64,000 nt of DNA from Kitasatospora sp. CB01950 (GTDB lineage: Bacteria > Actinomycetota > Actinomycetes > Streptomycetales > Streptomycetaceae): contig NZ_LISX01000022.1 of assembly GCF_001905465.1 (NCBI RefSeq), positions 1-64,000 on the forward strand, written 5' to 3'. Below the pieces are notes generated by a model. That model was not told the DNA's origin, made no database searches, and saw only the letters and a list, made by a program, of their open reading frames with translations. Below are positions 35,811 to 45,521 of this stretch, piece after piece; the first letter of the stretch is position 1, and each line of letters starts with the position of its first letter. Both the position numbers and the translations under genes were made by a program.

Positions 35811-36425
35811 GTGCCACGCCTGTCCCGCACCGCCGCTCTGCTGCTGAGCGCCACCGCCACCCTGACGCTGCTCTGCGCCGCTGACTCCAGCGCTCAAGTC
35901 CGGGAAACCGTCCGGGACTTCGGCCGGGTCTCAGTGCGCTCCGGAATTCCCGCCGACGCCGGGCGGTTCACCGTCACCAGCCCCGACCTGGTGAACGGCA
36001 CGTTCCCGCAGGCCAATTGGGCGAACTCCTTTGGCTGCGAAGGCGGCAACCGCCCGCTGCGCCTGGAGTGGCGCGGCGCGCCCGCCGGCACCCGCAGCTT
36101 CGCCGTCACCATGTTCGACCAGGACGCCCCGACCGGCTCCGGCTTCTGGCACTGGGTGAGCTGGGACCTGCCCGCCACCGCCACCGCGCTGGGCGACACG
36201 CTGCCGCCCGGCGCGGTGTCCGGAACCGAAGACGCGGGCCTGGCGGGCTACTTGGGCCCCTGCCCGCCCGTCGGCGACCGTCCGCACCGCTACCGGATCA
36301 CCGTCTACGCACTGGACGCCCCGAGTCTGGCACTGCCGGCCGGGACGCCGCCGGCCGTCACCGCGTTCACGATGGGCGGCCACGTGCTGGCGTACGGGCA
36401 GACCATGGCGGTGGCGGCGCGGTAG
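35811..36425 (+). CDS. secreted PEBP (YbhB/YbcL-like) protein
   Basis: 204 residues. A signal peptide (RTAALLLSATATLTLLCAAD) is followed by a phosphatidylethanolamine-binding-protein fold with FAVTMFDQDAPTGSGFWHWV and GPCPPVGDRPHRYRITVYAL, which are the ligand-pocket motifs. The bacterial family is of unknown ligand. GTG 35811 has SD AGGGGAGA. It is divergent from the MmyB-type regulator and likely its target. Confidence 0.9.
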   Translation: MPRLSRTAALLLSATATLTLLCAADSSAQVRETVRDFGRVSVRSGIPADAGRFTVTSPDLVNGTFPQANWANSFGCEGGNRPLRLEWRGAPAGTRSFAVTMFDQDAPTGSGFWHWVSWDLPATATALGDTLPPGAVSGTEDAGLAGYLGPCPPVGDRPHRYRITVYALDAPSLALPAGTPPAVTAFTMGGHVLAYGQTMAVAAR

Positions 36426-36449
36426 TGGGCCTTGCTGCGCACACAACAC

Positions 36450-36480
36450 GCCCGGCCCGCAGGTGAGTTGCGGGCCGGGC
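36450..36480. terminator. bidirectional terminator
   Basis: GCCCGGCCCGCA (36450-36461) pairs perfectly with TGCGGGCCGGGC (36469-36480) between convergent genes. Confidence 0.85.
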
Positions 36481-36506
36481 GGTGGTCGATGGGGGGTCGA
36501 TGGGGG

Positions 36507-37226
36507 TCAGCTCATCGAGATGAGGTGCAGGCCGCCGTCCGACTCCAGGACGGTGCCGGTGAGGTTGCGGTTGGTCGCGGCCAGGGCGACCGCCTCCGCG
36601 ACGTCATCCGCGCCGGCGATCCGGCGGACCGGCAACTGGGCTGCGGCGTGGGCGAAGTAGGACTCGCGGGCGTCCTGCGGCATGCCGTCCCACCACGGGG
36701 TGGCGACCAGGCCGGGGGAGACCGCATTGACCCGGCGCGGGGCGAGTTCCACCGCGAGCGGGCGGATCATCGACTCCAGCGCGCCGTTCACCGCCGCCAG
36801 CCCGGCCGTTCCCGGCACGGCCGTCCGCGCCGAGACCGCCGTGACCAGGGTGATCGACCCGTCCTCGGTCAGGTGCGGCAGCGCGGCCTGGACGGTCGTC
36901 AACTGCCCCCAGAACTTGGCCTCGAACGCACGGCGCAGCGCGACCAGGTCGAGTTCGGCGAACGGGCCCGCCCCCTCGGCGCCGCTGAGCGCGACCACCA
37001 GCCAGTCCAACGAGCCGACAGTGCGCAGGACTTCGGCGATCTGCTCGCGGTCGCCGCCGTCCGCGCGGTGCCCGACCAGCTCCGGGTCGCTCACCGCGAG
37101 GTCCTCCAGACGTTCCTTGCTGCGGCCCACCACGTGCACCGCCGCACCCTGCGCGTGCAGCCGGCGCGCGGTGGCCAGTCCGATGCCCGAGGTACCGCCG
37201 ACCACCAGTGCAGTGCGCTTGCTCAT
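36507..37226 (-). CDS. atypical short-chain dehydrogenase/reductase
   Basis: 239 residues. The NAD(P)-binding GGTSGIGLATARRL and the family end (LTGTVLESDGGLHLIS) are standard. At the catalytic site, where SDRs have YxxxK, the sequence reads AGLAAVNGALESM, so both Tyr and Lys are absent; the substrate-binding SAR before it is kept. It is either a non-canonical reductase or a binding protein. ATG 37226 has AGGGGAG nine bases upstream; ATG 37235 abuts that SD. It is divergent from a TetR gene, the probable repressor. Confidence 0.85.
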   Translation of the reverse strand: MSKRTALVVGGTSGIGLATARRLHAQGAAVHVVGRSKERLEDLAVSDPELVGHRADGGDREQIAEVLRTVGSLDWLVVALSGAEGAGPFAELDLVALRRAFEAKFWGQLTTVQAALPHLTEDGSITLVTAVSARTAVPGTAGLAAVNGALESMIRPLAVELAPRRVNAVSPGLVATPWWDGMPQDARESYFAHAAAQLPVRRIAGADDVAEAVALAATNRNLTGTVLESDGGLHLISMS

Positions 37227-37308
37227 CCGTGCCATCTCCCCTGTGCCAGTTGATGAGGGCGGTCGGCTCGGCTTCGGCCGACTGCCCTGCCGAGGCACCC
37301 GGCTCGCC

Positions 37309-37338
37309 AATTCGAACCGGTGCGTCTCGTCTCGAATT
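37309..37338. promoter_or_regulatory. candidate operator between SDR and TetR genes
   Basis: AATTCGA (37309-37315) and TCGAATT (37332-37338) form an inverted repeat with a 16-bp spacer, overlapping the likely TetR promoter in the 129-bp divergent region. Confidence 0.5.
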
Positions 37339-37355
37339 ACGGTAGCGTGCTGCCC

Positions 37356-37997
37356 GTGATCGAGCAAACAGAATCTGCGGTCGGCGGACCGCCCGACGCC
37401 TCGTCCGACGCATCATCAACTTCCGTGCAGGAGAAACCGATACGGCCCGGACGGCGGCGCAGTGAAGAGAGCCGGCAGGCCATCCTCGGCGCCGCGTTCG
37501 AGCTGCTCGCCGAGGTCGGCTACGCGCGCCTCACCGTCGAGGGCATCGCCGCCCGCGCCGGCACCGGCAAGCAGACCGTCTACCGCTGGTGGCCCGGGAA
37601 GGCCGACGTCCTGCTCGAAGCCATCACCGCCCACGCCCGACAGCACATCGCCCTCCCCGGCACCGGTGACCACGCGGCCGACCTGCGGGCCTTCCTGGCC
37701 GCCACGTTCGCCGCCGCCACCCCACGCACTGCGGACGCGCTGCGCGCCCTGATGGCCGAGGCCCAGATCGACCCCGCCTTCGGCGAACGCTTCCGCGAAA
37801 CCCTGCTGCGGCCCCGCCGCGAAGCCCTCGCCACCCTCGTCGACCGCGCCCGCGAGGCCGGCCGGCTCGCCCCCCACCTCACCACCGCCACCGCCGTCGA
37901 CCTCGCCTTCGGCACCCTCTGGTACCGCCTCCTCGGGACCCGCGAACCGCTCGACGACGAGCTTGCCGAGCTGCTGACGAGGACGTTGCTGCGTTGA
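37356..37997 (+). CDS. TetR-family regulator
   Basis: 213 residues from GTG 37356. A 25-residue Ser/Asp-rich tail precedes the TetR domain: AILGAAFELLAEVGYARLTV then GTGKQTVYRWWPGKADVLLE; the C-terminal TetR_C-type helices follow. A TAGCGT −10-like hexamer lies only eight bases before this GTG and there is no SD, so a leaderless transcript is plausible. GTG 37320 is the longer alternative. It is transcribed away from the SDR gene and probably controls it; the MFS gene lies downstream. Confidence 0.88.
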   Translation: MIEQTESAVGGPPDASSDASSTSVQEKPIRPGRRRSEESRQAILGAAFELLAEVGYARLTVEGIAARAGTGKQTVYRWWPGKADVLLEAITAHARQHIALPGTGDHAADLRAFLAATFAAATPRTADALRALMAEAQIDPAFGERFRETLLRPRREALATLVDRAREAGRLAPHLTTATAVDLAFGTLWYRLLGTREPLDDELAELLTRTLLR

Positions 37998-38157
37998 TGC
38001 GTGTGGTCGCGTGTGGTGCCGCGGCGGGCTCCACCGGGCTGACGTGGCTGTCCGGGCCCGGCGGGTGACTCTCTTCCTGCCGGACAACTCGCCCCCCGGC
38101 AGGCCGGAGGCGACCCCCGGCCGCGTGATCGTCGAACGGCTGGCCGAGCATGGCAGG

Positions 38158-39453
38158 GTGCCCACCGACTCGCCGTCCCGCCCGCCGATACCCGGCGCCG
38201 CACCCGCATCCCGGCTGCGCCGCCTCACCCGCGGAGCGTTCGCCGACCTGTCCCCGCTGCGCCACAGCCCCGACTACCGCCGACTGTGGTTCGGCCAGTC
38301 GGTGTCCGCCATCGGCCAGCAGATGACCGCCGTCGCCGTCTCCGTCCAGGTCTACGACCTCACCGGATCCACCTTCGCCACCGGCCTGGTCGGACTCTGC
38401 TCCCTCGTTCCCCTGATCGTCTTCGGCCTGTACGGCGGCGCCATCGCCGACCGGGTCGACCGCCGCCGCCTCGGCCTGATCGGCTCCGGCGGACTCGCCG
38501 CCGTCTCCGCCCTGCTCGCCGTCCAGGCCCTGCTGCACCTCGGCCTCGTCGCCCTGCTCTACACGGCCGTCGCCCTCCAGGCCGGCTTCTTCGCCATCAG
38601 CTCGCCCGCCCGGTCCTCGATGATCCCCAGGCTCGTCCCGCGCGAGCAGCTGACCGCCGCGAACGCCCTCAACACCATCGGCATGAACCTCGGCCAGACC
38701 GTCGGTCCCATGCTCGGCGGCGTCGCCATCGCCGCGTACGGCACCCAGGCCGCGTACCTGGTCGACACCGTCGCCTTCACCGCCACCCTCTACGCGATGT
38801 GGCGGCTGCCCACGATGCGACCGCAGGCCACGAACGGCAAGCGCGCCACCGTCCTCGACGGCCTGCGATTCCTGCGCGAACAACCCAACCTGCGGACGTC
38901 CTTCCTCGCCGACCTCGCCGCGATGATCTTCGGCCTCCCGCGCGCCCTCTTCCCGGCCATCGCCGTCGCCTTCTACGGCGGCGGACCCGGCACCGTCGGC
39001 CTCCTGGTCGCCGCCCCCGCCGTCGGCGCCCTGGCCGGCGGACTCTTCTCCGGCTGGATCGGCCGCATCCGCCGCCACGGACTCGCCGTCCTCGCCTCCG
39101 TCGCCGCCTGGGGCCTGGCCATCGCCGCATTCGGACTCGTCCACAACCTGCCGCTCGGCCTGCTGCTGCTCGCCGCGGCCGGCTGCGCCGACACCGTCTC
39201 GATGATCTTCCGCAACACGATGATGCAGGTCGCCGCCCCCGACGAGATGCGCGGCCGCCTCCAGGGCATCTTCATCGTCGTGGTGGCCGGCGGCCCCCGC
39301 CTCGGCGACTTCGAATCGGGCACCGTCGCCACCCTCACCACCCCCACCCTCTCCATCCTCACCGGCGGCCTCGCCTGCATCGCCGCCGTCCTCCTCCTCG
39401 CCGCCCGCCGCCCCGCCTTCCTCCACTACGACGCCCGCCACCCCACCCCCTGA
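38158..39453 (+). CDS. MFS exporter (EntS-like)
   Basis: About 431 residues. Twelve hydrophobic segments follow LRHSPDYRRLWFGQSVSAIG, the typical start of the EntS/MFS_3 subfamily. The loop GAIADRVDRRRLGLIGSG carries the MFS motif A. GTG 38158 (VPTDSPSRPP) is chosen as the start; GTG 38125 or 38011 would add Pro/Arg-rich residues. It lies downstream of the TetR gene in the same direction; a role in siderophore or drug export is inferred from the subfamily. Confidence 0.88.
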   Translation: MPTDSPSRPPIPGAAPASRLRRLTRGAFADLSPLRHSPDYRRLWFGQSVSAIGQQMTAVAVSVQVYDLTGSTFATGLVGLCSLVPLIVFGLYGGAIADRVDRRRLGLIGSGGLAAVSALLAVQALLHLGLVALLYTAVALQAGFFAISSPARSSMIPRLVPREQLTAANALNTIGMNLGQTVGPMLGGVAIAAYGTQAAYLVDTVAFTATLYAMWRLPTMRPQATNGKRATVLDGLRFLREQPNLRTSFLADLAAMIFGLPRALFPAIAVAFYGGGPGTVGLLVAAPAVGALAGGLFSGWIGRIRRHGLAVLASVAAWGLAIAAFGLVHNLPLGLLLLAAAGCADTVSMIFRNTMMQVAAPDEMRGRLQGIFIVVVAGGPRLGDFESGTVATLTTPTLSILTGGLACIAAVLLLAARRPAFLHYDARHPTP

Positions 39454-39589
39454 CCCACACCCGGCCACACCCCGAAACCTGGCAGCGAGCACCCCCCGAC
39501 GTGCTGTATTGTTTTCCACGTCGCCGGAAGACACCGGAGACAACAGGTCAGAAAGCCAAGAAGCCTCCGGGCAACGCGGCAGACGACCA

Positions 39590-39663
<74 letters not shown>

Positions 39664-40057
39664 CTGTGAAGTCGGTTGTGAGAGCGGGTGCTTGGGAGAC
39701 CAAGGGCCCGCTCTTGCTGGTTTTCGGGGCCTGTCTTTTGGTCCCGGATGGTCCCAAAATGGTCCCCAGGTATGGCCGCAGGTCTGTCGCCACCCGCTTC
39801 TCCAGTGGCTGGTGTGCGGATTGTTCTTCGATCTCAAGGTGAAGTGCGAGACCTCCTTGCCGTTTTGCTGGAGCGAGGTGTGGTGGCGCACTTGACCTTC
39901 GGTCAAGTGCGCCGGTCGCGGGTCAAGTGGGTCAAACTGGTTCATGTCGGGGCATTTCTAGAGCCTTTCTGGCGCCTGCTGCTCGCCGTGGCGTGACTCG
40001 GGCAGCATCGGAGCGGCTTGTCAGCGGCTATTTCGAGGCGATGGCAGTTACGGCGTG
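39664..40057. other. tRNA–integrase spacer, no gene seen
   Basis: No coding sequence recognised. It is less GC-rich than the flanks. It contains the 13-bp hairpin described separately. I found no second copy of the tRNA 3' end that would mark attR. Confidence 0.5.
39885..39913. terminator. 13-bp perfect hairpin in att region
   Basis: GGCGCACTTGACC (39885-39897), loop TTC, GGTCAAGTGCGCC (39901-39913). Its GCGCACTTGAC also occurs in the tRNA-Pro gene (39612-39622). It may be a terminator of the integrase transcript or an integrase arm site. Confidence 0.55.
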
Positions 40058-41040
40058 TTACCAGCGGCGGGTGATCTGGCCGTCGCGTTGTAGCTTCTCG
40101 AGGTGATGGGTGAGAGCTTGGCCGGCTTCCAGGATCCGGAGCACGTCGGGGTGGAAGTAGCGCTGGGTGGTGGTGATGAGCCGGTGGCCTGCGATTTCCT
40201 TGAGGATGTGCGGAAGGATGCCGGCGTCGGCCATCCAGGTCAGGCCGGTGTGGTGCAGGTCGTGGCGGCGCAGGTGTTCGTAGTCGAGGTCCCGGGTGAC
40301 GTCGTCCCAGTGGGTGGCGTCACGCAGTACTGCGGTGCTGATGCGACCGCCGCGCGGGCCGGTGTGGAGGCGGGCGTCCGGGTCGCCTCGCGTCGCTTGG
40401 AGCTGCCTGATGATGAGCGGGCGCAAATGGTTCGATGATCGGGATGAGGCGGGCGACCCTACCCTTGGTGTGCTTGTCGACCAGGCCGCCGGGAGCGGGG
40501 GTGGTCTGTCGGCGGCAGGGCAGGAGCCACTTGTCGGTATCGACGTCGCGGGCCCGGACTCCAGAGACCTCGCCGATCCGTGTGGCGGTGCAGGCGCTGT
40601 GGACGACGACATCACCCCATCCGCGATAGCGGTTGTATGAGGCTGTGACCAGGGCATCGGCGAGTTCGGTGAGGGCGTCCCAGTCGCGCAGGGCGAGGGA
40701 GCGGGGGTCCCGCAGTTCGTCTTCGACCTGCTGGTACTCGCGCTGCCAGCCGGTGATGTGGGCGGGGTTGCGTTCGAGGATGCCGTCCACGATGGCCTGC
40801 TCGAAGATGCGGGAGAGCATGGCGAGGGTGTTCTTGATGGTGGAGCGGCTGCAGGCATCGGCGATCCAGCCGAGAACTGCCGCAGTGTTGAGAGCGGTGG
40901 TGATCAGGCGGAGGGGGAGCCGCCCGAGCTTGGGCTCGATCCGCAGGTGCCAGCCGGCGAGGTATGGGGCGTGCGTGGTGGTTTCCAGGCCGGTCAGGAT
41001 GACCGGCAGGCGGTCCGGTGTGGCGTTCCATGGCGGGTGG
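40058..41040 (-). pseudogene. tyrosine-recombinase integrase, frameshifted and 5'-truncated
   Basis: The N-terminal core-binding half (THAPYLAGWHLRIEPKLGRL, CSRSTIKNTLAMLSRIFEQA) and the first catalytic part (TATRIGEVSGVR, HTKGRVARLIPIIEP) read in one frame. After a shift near 40430 the C-terminal half (DATHWDDVTRDLDYEHLRRH, EIAGHRLITTTQRYFHP) reads in another, ending in the nucleophile Tyr. The usual HDLRHT reads HDLHHT, so the second catalytic Arg is also lost. The 5' end is cut where the IS5-type remnant begins. It marks a former element integrated at tRNA-Pro. Confidence 0.88.
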
Positions 41041-41118
41041 GCGACACAGGGGCCTGATGGAAGTTCGTCGTGGTCGGCTCGGTTGCCAGCTCGCCGTCCT
41101 GGCTGCTGTTGATCACGA

Positions 41119-41655
41119 TTGCTGGCGACGACGATTCCGGTCTGCTTTCTGTCCGACGCCCACAGCGAGCTCTTCCAGGATCTTCCTGAGGGCTGTCCCG
41201 TACAGCGGTTGGACACCCTGGTTCCCACCCGCGACCACACGATCGCCGCACAGTCGAAGAACTACCGGTACTCCACCAATCACCAGGTCGTCATCGACGC
41301 CCACACCCGGCTCGTCGTCGCGGTCGGCAAGCCTCTGCCGGGCAACCGGAACGACTGCAAGGCATGGGAGGAGTCAGGTACGAAGGCCGCCGTCGCCGGA
41401 CGGCGACCATCGCCGACGGTGGCTAATCCGGGCACCGGACTCGTGATCCCGCACCGCAGGCCGCCGGGCGGCGAGCTCACCGGGTGGCAGGCCGAGCACA
41501 ACCGCGAACACAAGCAGGTCCGCGCCCGCGTCGAGCACGTCTTCGCCCGCATGAAGACCTGGAAGATTCTCCGCGACTGCCGTCTGAAGGACGACGGAGT
41601 CCACCACGCCATGCTCGGCATCGCCCGCCTGCACGACCTTTTGCAGGCCGCGTAG
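41119..41655 (+). pseudogene. IS5-family transposase remnant
   Basis: 178 residues that match the C-terminal two thirds of an IS5-type DDE transposase: LDTLVPTRDHTIAAQSKNYR, PLPGNRNDCKAWEESG, GTGLVIPHRRPPGGEL and RVEHVFARMKTWKILRDCRL. The stretch that should read TTIADGGY is out of frame (RRPSPTVAN), from two compensating shifts, so one catalytic Asp is destroyed. The N-terminal helix-turn-helix domain is missing. It lies against the truncated integrase. Confidence 0.85.
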
Positions 41656-41669
41656 GCGAAGCCCACCCA

Positions 41670-41829
41670 GAGGCGGACACCCTGTCGCGGTCCAGCCGTT
41701 CACCGCCTTCAGTGAGACCTTGAACACCGCTGCGACGCCCTCGCGGTCCCGGCCCTCCGCCAGCTCGGCCACTGCCCGCAGCCACAATGCTTCCTGCACC
41801 GAAGGTGACAAGCGCCGCGCGTCCCGCAC
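41670..41829 (-). pseudogene. IS630-type transposase N-terminal fragment
   Basis: About 53 residues, RDARRLSPSVQEALWLRAVA then GVAAVFKVSLKAVNGW, match the helix-turn-helix start of IS630-family transposases. The reading frame then runs into the IS5 remnant. Only this fragment remains. Confidence 0.65.
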
Positions 41830-41949
41830 CAGTTCACTCGCCCGGTGTTCAACGACCGAGAACCCCTACCGTTCAGGATCAATAGTGACCGCACCCAACA
41901 GTCTGCCCTTCGCCGAGCCCCTGGAGGGGAACCTCGCCTCGTCGAGCCC

Positions 41950-42144
41950 GACTTGTTGAGGGCGATGGTGAAGACGCTCGCCGGGTCGGCGATGTCCGCA
42001 AACCTCGACCGCGCCCGCGGCGGCGAGTACTGCCATCCGAGCAAGGGCCGGATCAACTCCCGCAACAGATACCGCAATCGTGACTGGGACACCCGTGTCG
42101 GCACGATCGACCTGGCCGTCCCCAGGGTCCGCTCCGGCACCTGT
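41950..42144 (+). pseudogene. IS256 (mutator)-type transposase fragment
   Basis: LLRAMVKTLAGSAMSANLD, then RINSRNRYRNRDWDTRVGTI and AVPRVRSGT, match the N-terminal portion of IS256-family transposases (NGYRxRxWDTRxGxxxLxxPKLRxG). No start codon context and no DDE domain remain. Confidence 0.7.
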
Positions 42145-42892
42145 CGCCGGGCCGGCGTACCTCGACAGAAGTCGGCCGGCTCACCGGAGCGACCGTGCTG
42201 CCCATCACAGGTAGCGATCCTTCACGGACGGTCAACCACAACGAGTGGCGTTCAGTCAGTAGCAGGGCCACTGCCTCGATTAGGTGTGACGATCCGGTGC
42301 ATTGACAGGGGTGGGGCATGTGCAAGCTGCACGTCAGGTACGTCCGCAAGGCGATCGAGGACCGGTTCACCGGCCTCGACGCCCGCGGCACCGGCCCGAC
42401 TCGCCCGCACCGCAAGCCGGTTGACACTCCCTGCCGAGCAGGTGGCCCTGGCAACACGCCTTCACCAACCTGTTCGACGCCGCTCACTCGCCACCAACAC
42501 GCTGACCACCCCGACCACCCGCCCGCAAGGGCCCGGCCAGGACAAACGTGGAAGAGCTGGGCAGACCAGCGGATGCCCCGCATCCTCACACCGGGCACCA
42601 GCCAGCCGGACCCGAATCGACCACCCTCGGATCAGGCCGGTGGATTCGGGCTCAGACGATCGGCAGACCGATTCGCATTCAATCTCCAATCCCATCAGAC
42701 CAACTCGACAGAAGAAGCGCAATGCCGTCACCAAAGCGGAGGGCAAGTTGTTGCTTATTCAAGGCGACGGGCAAGCACTTGATTCCATCGGCTCCGGCCG
42801 AACAGAATCTGGGACACGCCGAATGGATCGGGTCACCCTTCGGTGATGATCCATGGCGTATACAGCCGACGACTCCCGAGAGCTGAGGAACA
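42145..42892. other. decayed mobile-element DNA, no intact gene
   Basis: No convincing ORF; codon position bias is lost, and composition is lower in GC than the chromosome around. Probably the degraded remainder of inserted elements and the promoter of the secreted-protein gene. Confidence 0.5.
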
Positions 42893-43288
42893 ATGAATCG
42901 CCTTACCCGTTCGCTGACGGTGGCTGCCACCGTCGGGTCGGCATTGCTGCTGACCGCCCCCGCCTCTCACGCGGCGACCTCGGGCGGCTCGGCCGGTTCC
43001 TGTCAGACCTTCAGCACCTCCAATTCCATCGGGGCCTCGGAGGTCACGGCCTGTCCGCTGGCCGACGGCAGCTACCAGGTAACCGGCTACCTCGACAACT
43101 ACCTGCCGTTCGGCGGGCTGGACGGCCCGTACTGGGCTCAGGTGGACATTAAGGCCGGCACCACCCGGGTGGGCCTGTCCACCTCCATGTCGCAGTACAA
43201 CGTGCCCGTAACCAGGACGACTTTCGACCGTACGGTGAGCCTGCCGAGCCAGCCCACGAGCATCACGGTGTGGCAGCCCTGGAGGTGA
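42893..43288 (+). CDS. small secreted protein
   Basis: 131 residues with a clear signal peptide (NRLTRSLTVAATVGSALLLT, cleaved near ASHAATS). The mature part has two Cys (SCQTF, TACPL) that may form a disulfide and a β-rich look (DGSYQVTGYLDNYLPFGG, DGPYWAQVDIKAGTTRVGL). SD GAGG lies before ATG 42893, and a perfect hairpin terminator follows. It is the only intact gene in the decayed island. Function not recognised; surrounding insertion relics suggest acquisition by transfer. Confidence 0.75.
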   Translation: MNRLTRSLTVAATVGSALLLTAPASHAATSGGSAGSCQTFSTSNSIGASEVTACPLADGSYQVTGYLDNYLPFGGLDGPYWAQVDIKAGTTRVGLSTSMSQYNVPVTRTTFDRTVSLPSQPTSITVWQPWR

Positions 43289-43299
43289 TCACCGCCTGA

Positions 43300-43338
43300 T
43301 GGGTCCTGCCCGGCGTGCCACGTCGTCGGCAGGACCCA
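43300..43338 (+). terminator. terminator after secreted-protein gene
   Basis: TGGGTCCTGCC (43300-43310) pairs perfectly with GGCAGGACCCA (43328-43338). Confidence 0.8.
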
Positions 43339-44171
43339 CCAGATTTCGGCGCGCCGCTTTGCCGGGGGCTGAGATCGTGATACACGTCACGGCCACTCTC
43401 GTTCTGTCAGGAATCCCGCACTGGGCCTCGGAATTCTCTGGGTCTCCGGCTCTGCCGGGTGCGGCCGGTTCCAACCGGAGATCGGGGGCGGTCGAAGATC
43501 CTCAGCGTCAACTGCAGCGGTCCACTCGAGGATCTTATCGGCGAACTTCTATGCCGATTTGACCACTTGAATTCTTCTCCACCAGATCACAATGCCGGCT
43601 CCGCGTCCCGAATCGCTCCTCTCCGGCCAGTCCGCTGCACCTATCGTCTCCGGCATGGGGTCTGGCAAAGCGGGCGTGTCCCGGCCGACATCGGGAAGAC
43701 CAGACCAGTTCCAGCCGTTCTGGGTCGCGAGCCGCCGCAGCTGGACACCGTTTCCTTTGGTTGGTTCAGGCTGGACTGCGCAGCTTGCCGGGACTGTCGA
43801 TGGGCTGTGAGAGCACCCAGCATGACTACGACTTGCCGTCTGGGAAGGCGGCTCGGGGGAAGATGGTGCCGACGCTGGGCGGTCTTCGCCGGAGCAAGGA
43901 CGACGCCTCGCCATGGTCGACCGCCCTTGGTCGATGCGGCACAGTAGTCCCTGATCTCCTCCGCGATGCGCCGAACCATGGCCGAGGAAGCCTCCGCCAA
44001 CGCCGTTGACTCGCCACATCGGTGGGCTTGGTGTGCGTCACCCCTCAGTAGGACCGGCCCCAGCCCTGAGCTTGACTCTGTCGGGGATCTTGCTGTTCGC
44101 CTTCACGTGGTCATGATGGCGCGTCGGTCTCGCGGGTGTACGAGGCCCGTGAGACTGGCAAGGAGCGAGAG
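43339..44171. other. no supported gene, probably decayed DNA
   Basis: Several overlapping short frames on both strands (up to 160 codons) but none has a credible start, codon bias or family match. Composition is lower in GC. I treat it as degenerate island DNA. Confidence 0.5.
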
Positions 44172-44860
44172 ATGTCGGTACGTCGCCGTCGGGGTGCCGA
44201 GGTCCCGGTGTTGAGCGCGCGGATGGCGCGGTCCAGCAACCCCACTGGCACGACGGCGATGTGAGTGCGTGACCGCCTCGACGGCCTGTGGAGCGACGAG
44301 GATTTCGCCGACTGGTACCCGCGTGACGGGCGGACCGCCTCCTCGGCCTCGCCCTGGCCCGGTTGAAGGACGCCGGGCTGGCACGCGAGCGCACCACCCA
44401 GCACACCGACTCCACCCACGTCCTGGCTGCGGTGCGCGACCTGGCCCGCCTGGAACTGGTCACCGAGTCGGTGCGCGCCGCTCTGGAAGAACTCGCCCGC
44501 GCCGTCGGCCACGCGCTGGCCGGCGTGGTCGAGGAGGACTGGGGCCGCCGCTACGGCCGACCGACTCGCCTGGGCATGAACCCCAACCCGGCTGGAACAC
44601 CGAGCCCTGCGGCCGGCCGAGCACCTGGTCGACGGCGGATACACCTTCCTGATCCACCTGGAACAGGCCGAACGCGAGCACCGGATCACCGTCGTCGGAC
44701 CGCTGCCGGGTAACCCCACCCACCAGCAACGCCGGGGCAGGGCTTCGCCCGCGACGACTTCCGCATCGACTTCGACCGAAAGGAGGCCACCTGCCCACAG
44801 GGCCAGACCAGCGCCGGCCGGCACGGTCCCTACCCCGACCTCCTCGCCGACCGCCGCCCC
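44172..44860 (+). pseudogene. IS1182-family transposase relic
   Basis: ATG 44172 has SD AGGAGCGAG. The frame is broken after 30 codons by TGA at 44262-44264, where TGG would continue into VRDRLDGLWSDEDFADWYPR, the family N-terminus. After a further shift, LARERTTQHTDSTHVLAAVR then EEDWGRRYGRPTRLGMNPNP follow. A large internal deletion joins this to HLVDGGYTFLIHLEQAEREH and VVGPLPGNPT of the C-terminal half in yet another frame. Not functional. Confidence 0.85.
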
Positions 44861-45209
44861 ACTGATCGCGCTGGTGCCGTTGATCGTCGACGCCTCCGCC
44901 CGTGCTAACTCCGGCACACCGACGACCGACGCGACGTGCGTGCTCAAGGGCCACGACACCTGCGCCGACGCCTCCACCACGATCGTCCACTGGAGCGACA
45001 CCACCATCTCCGCCTTCGAACGGCACCGCCTCCCTGCTGGTCAGCGGCCGCGTCGCCGCCGCGAGAGCCCGTTTTCCGACGTTAAGGGTGTGGGCACCAG
45101 CACCAGCACCGGCGCCGGCTGCGGCACCGCGCCGGGCGGGACCGCCGCGGACTCGACCCTGGTGCTCCGCCTCGCCGACCGGCGTTCGACGTCGCGGGCC
45201 GGCCGTCGT
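44861..45209. other. no supported gene
   Basis: Tail of the IS1182 relic and sequence of unclear origin. No start/SD combination or recognisable domain seen. Confidence 0.45.
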
Positions 45210-45521
45210 TCAGGAGACGAGTGCGCGGACGCCGGTGAGGACGAAGGCGCATCCGGTGAGGGCGAGGAGTACTCCGGTCAGGCGCTGGACGGCGGGTCCC
45301 GGCGGGGGAGGGAGTGCCGGGCGGCGTTGTGCCCTGCTCGCCTCGTGGCGCGCGCGGCGGGAGGACACCATGGCCCGGTAGTCCGCGGCCCACAGGATGC
45401 CGAGCGCCACGGCGAGGACGCCGAGTACGACGAGGACCAGGCCGTCGACGACGTGCGGTGCGGAGTCCGGTGGCCTCGCGAGAGCGCCGACTGGCGCCGC
45501 GCCGACCGCGATGCGCACCAT
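45210..45521 (-). CDS. small two-helix membrane protein
   Basis: 103 residues. The first TM segment is GLVLVVLGVLAVALGILWAA and the second is LTGVLLALTGCAFVLTGV, separated by a basic, Pro-rich loop. ATG 45521 has a perfect-looking GGAGGTG seven bases upstream, which is why I consider the gene real. No family was recognised. It lies between the island and the cold-shock gene. Confidence 0.65.
   Translation of the reverse strand: MVRIAVGAAPVGALARPPDSAPHVVDGLVLVVLGVLAVALGILWAADYRAMVSSRRARHEASRAQRRPALPPPPGPAVQRLTGVLLALTGCAFVLTGVRALVS

Noticed and set aside
43549..44019. Overlapping short ORFs on both strands between the secreted protein and the IS1182 relic
   Set aside because: No start context, codon bias or recognisable domain; treated as decayed DNA.
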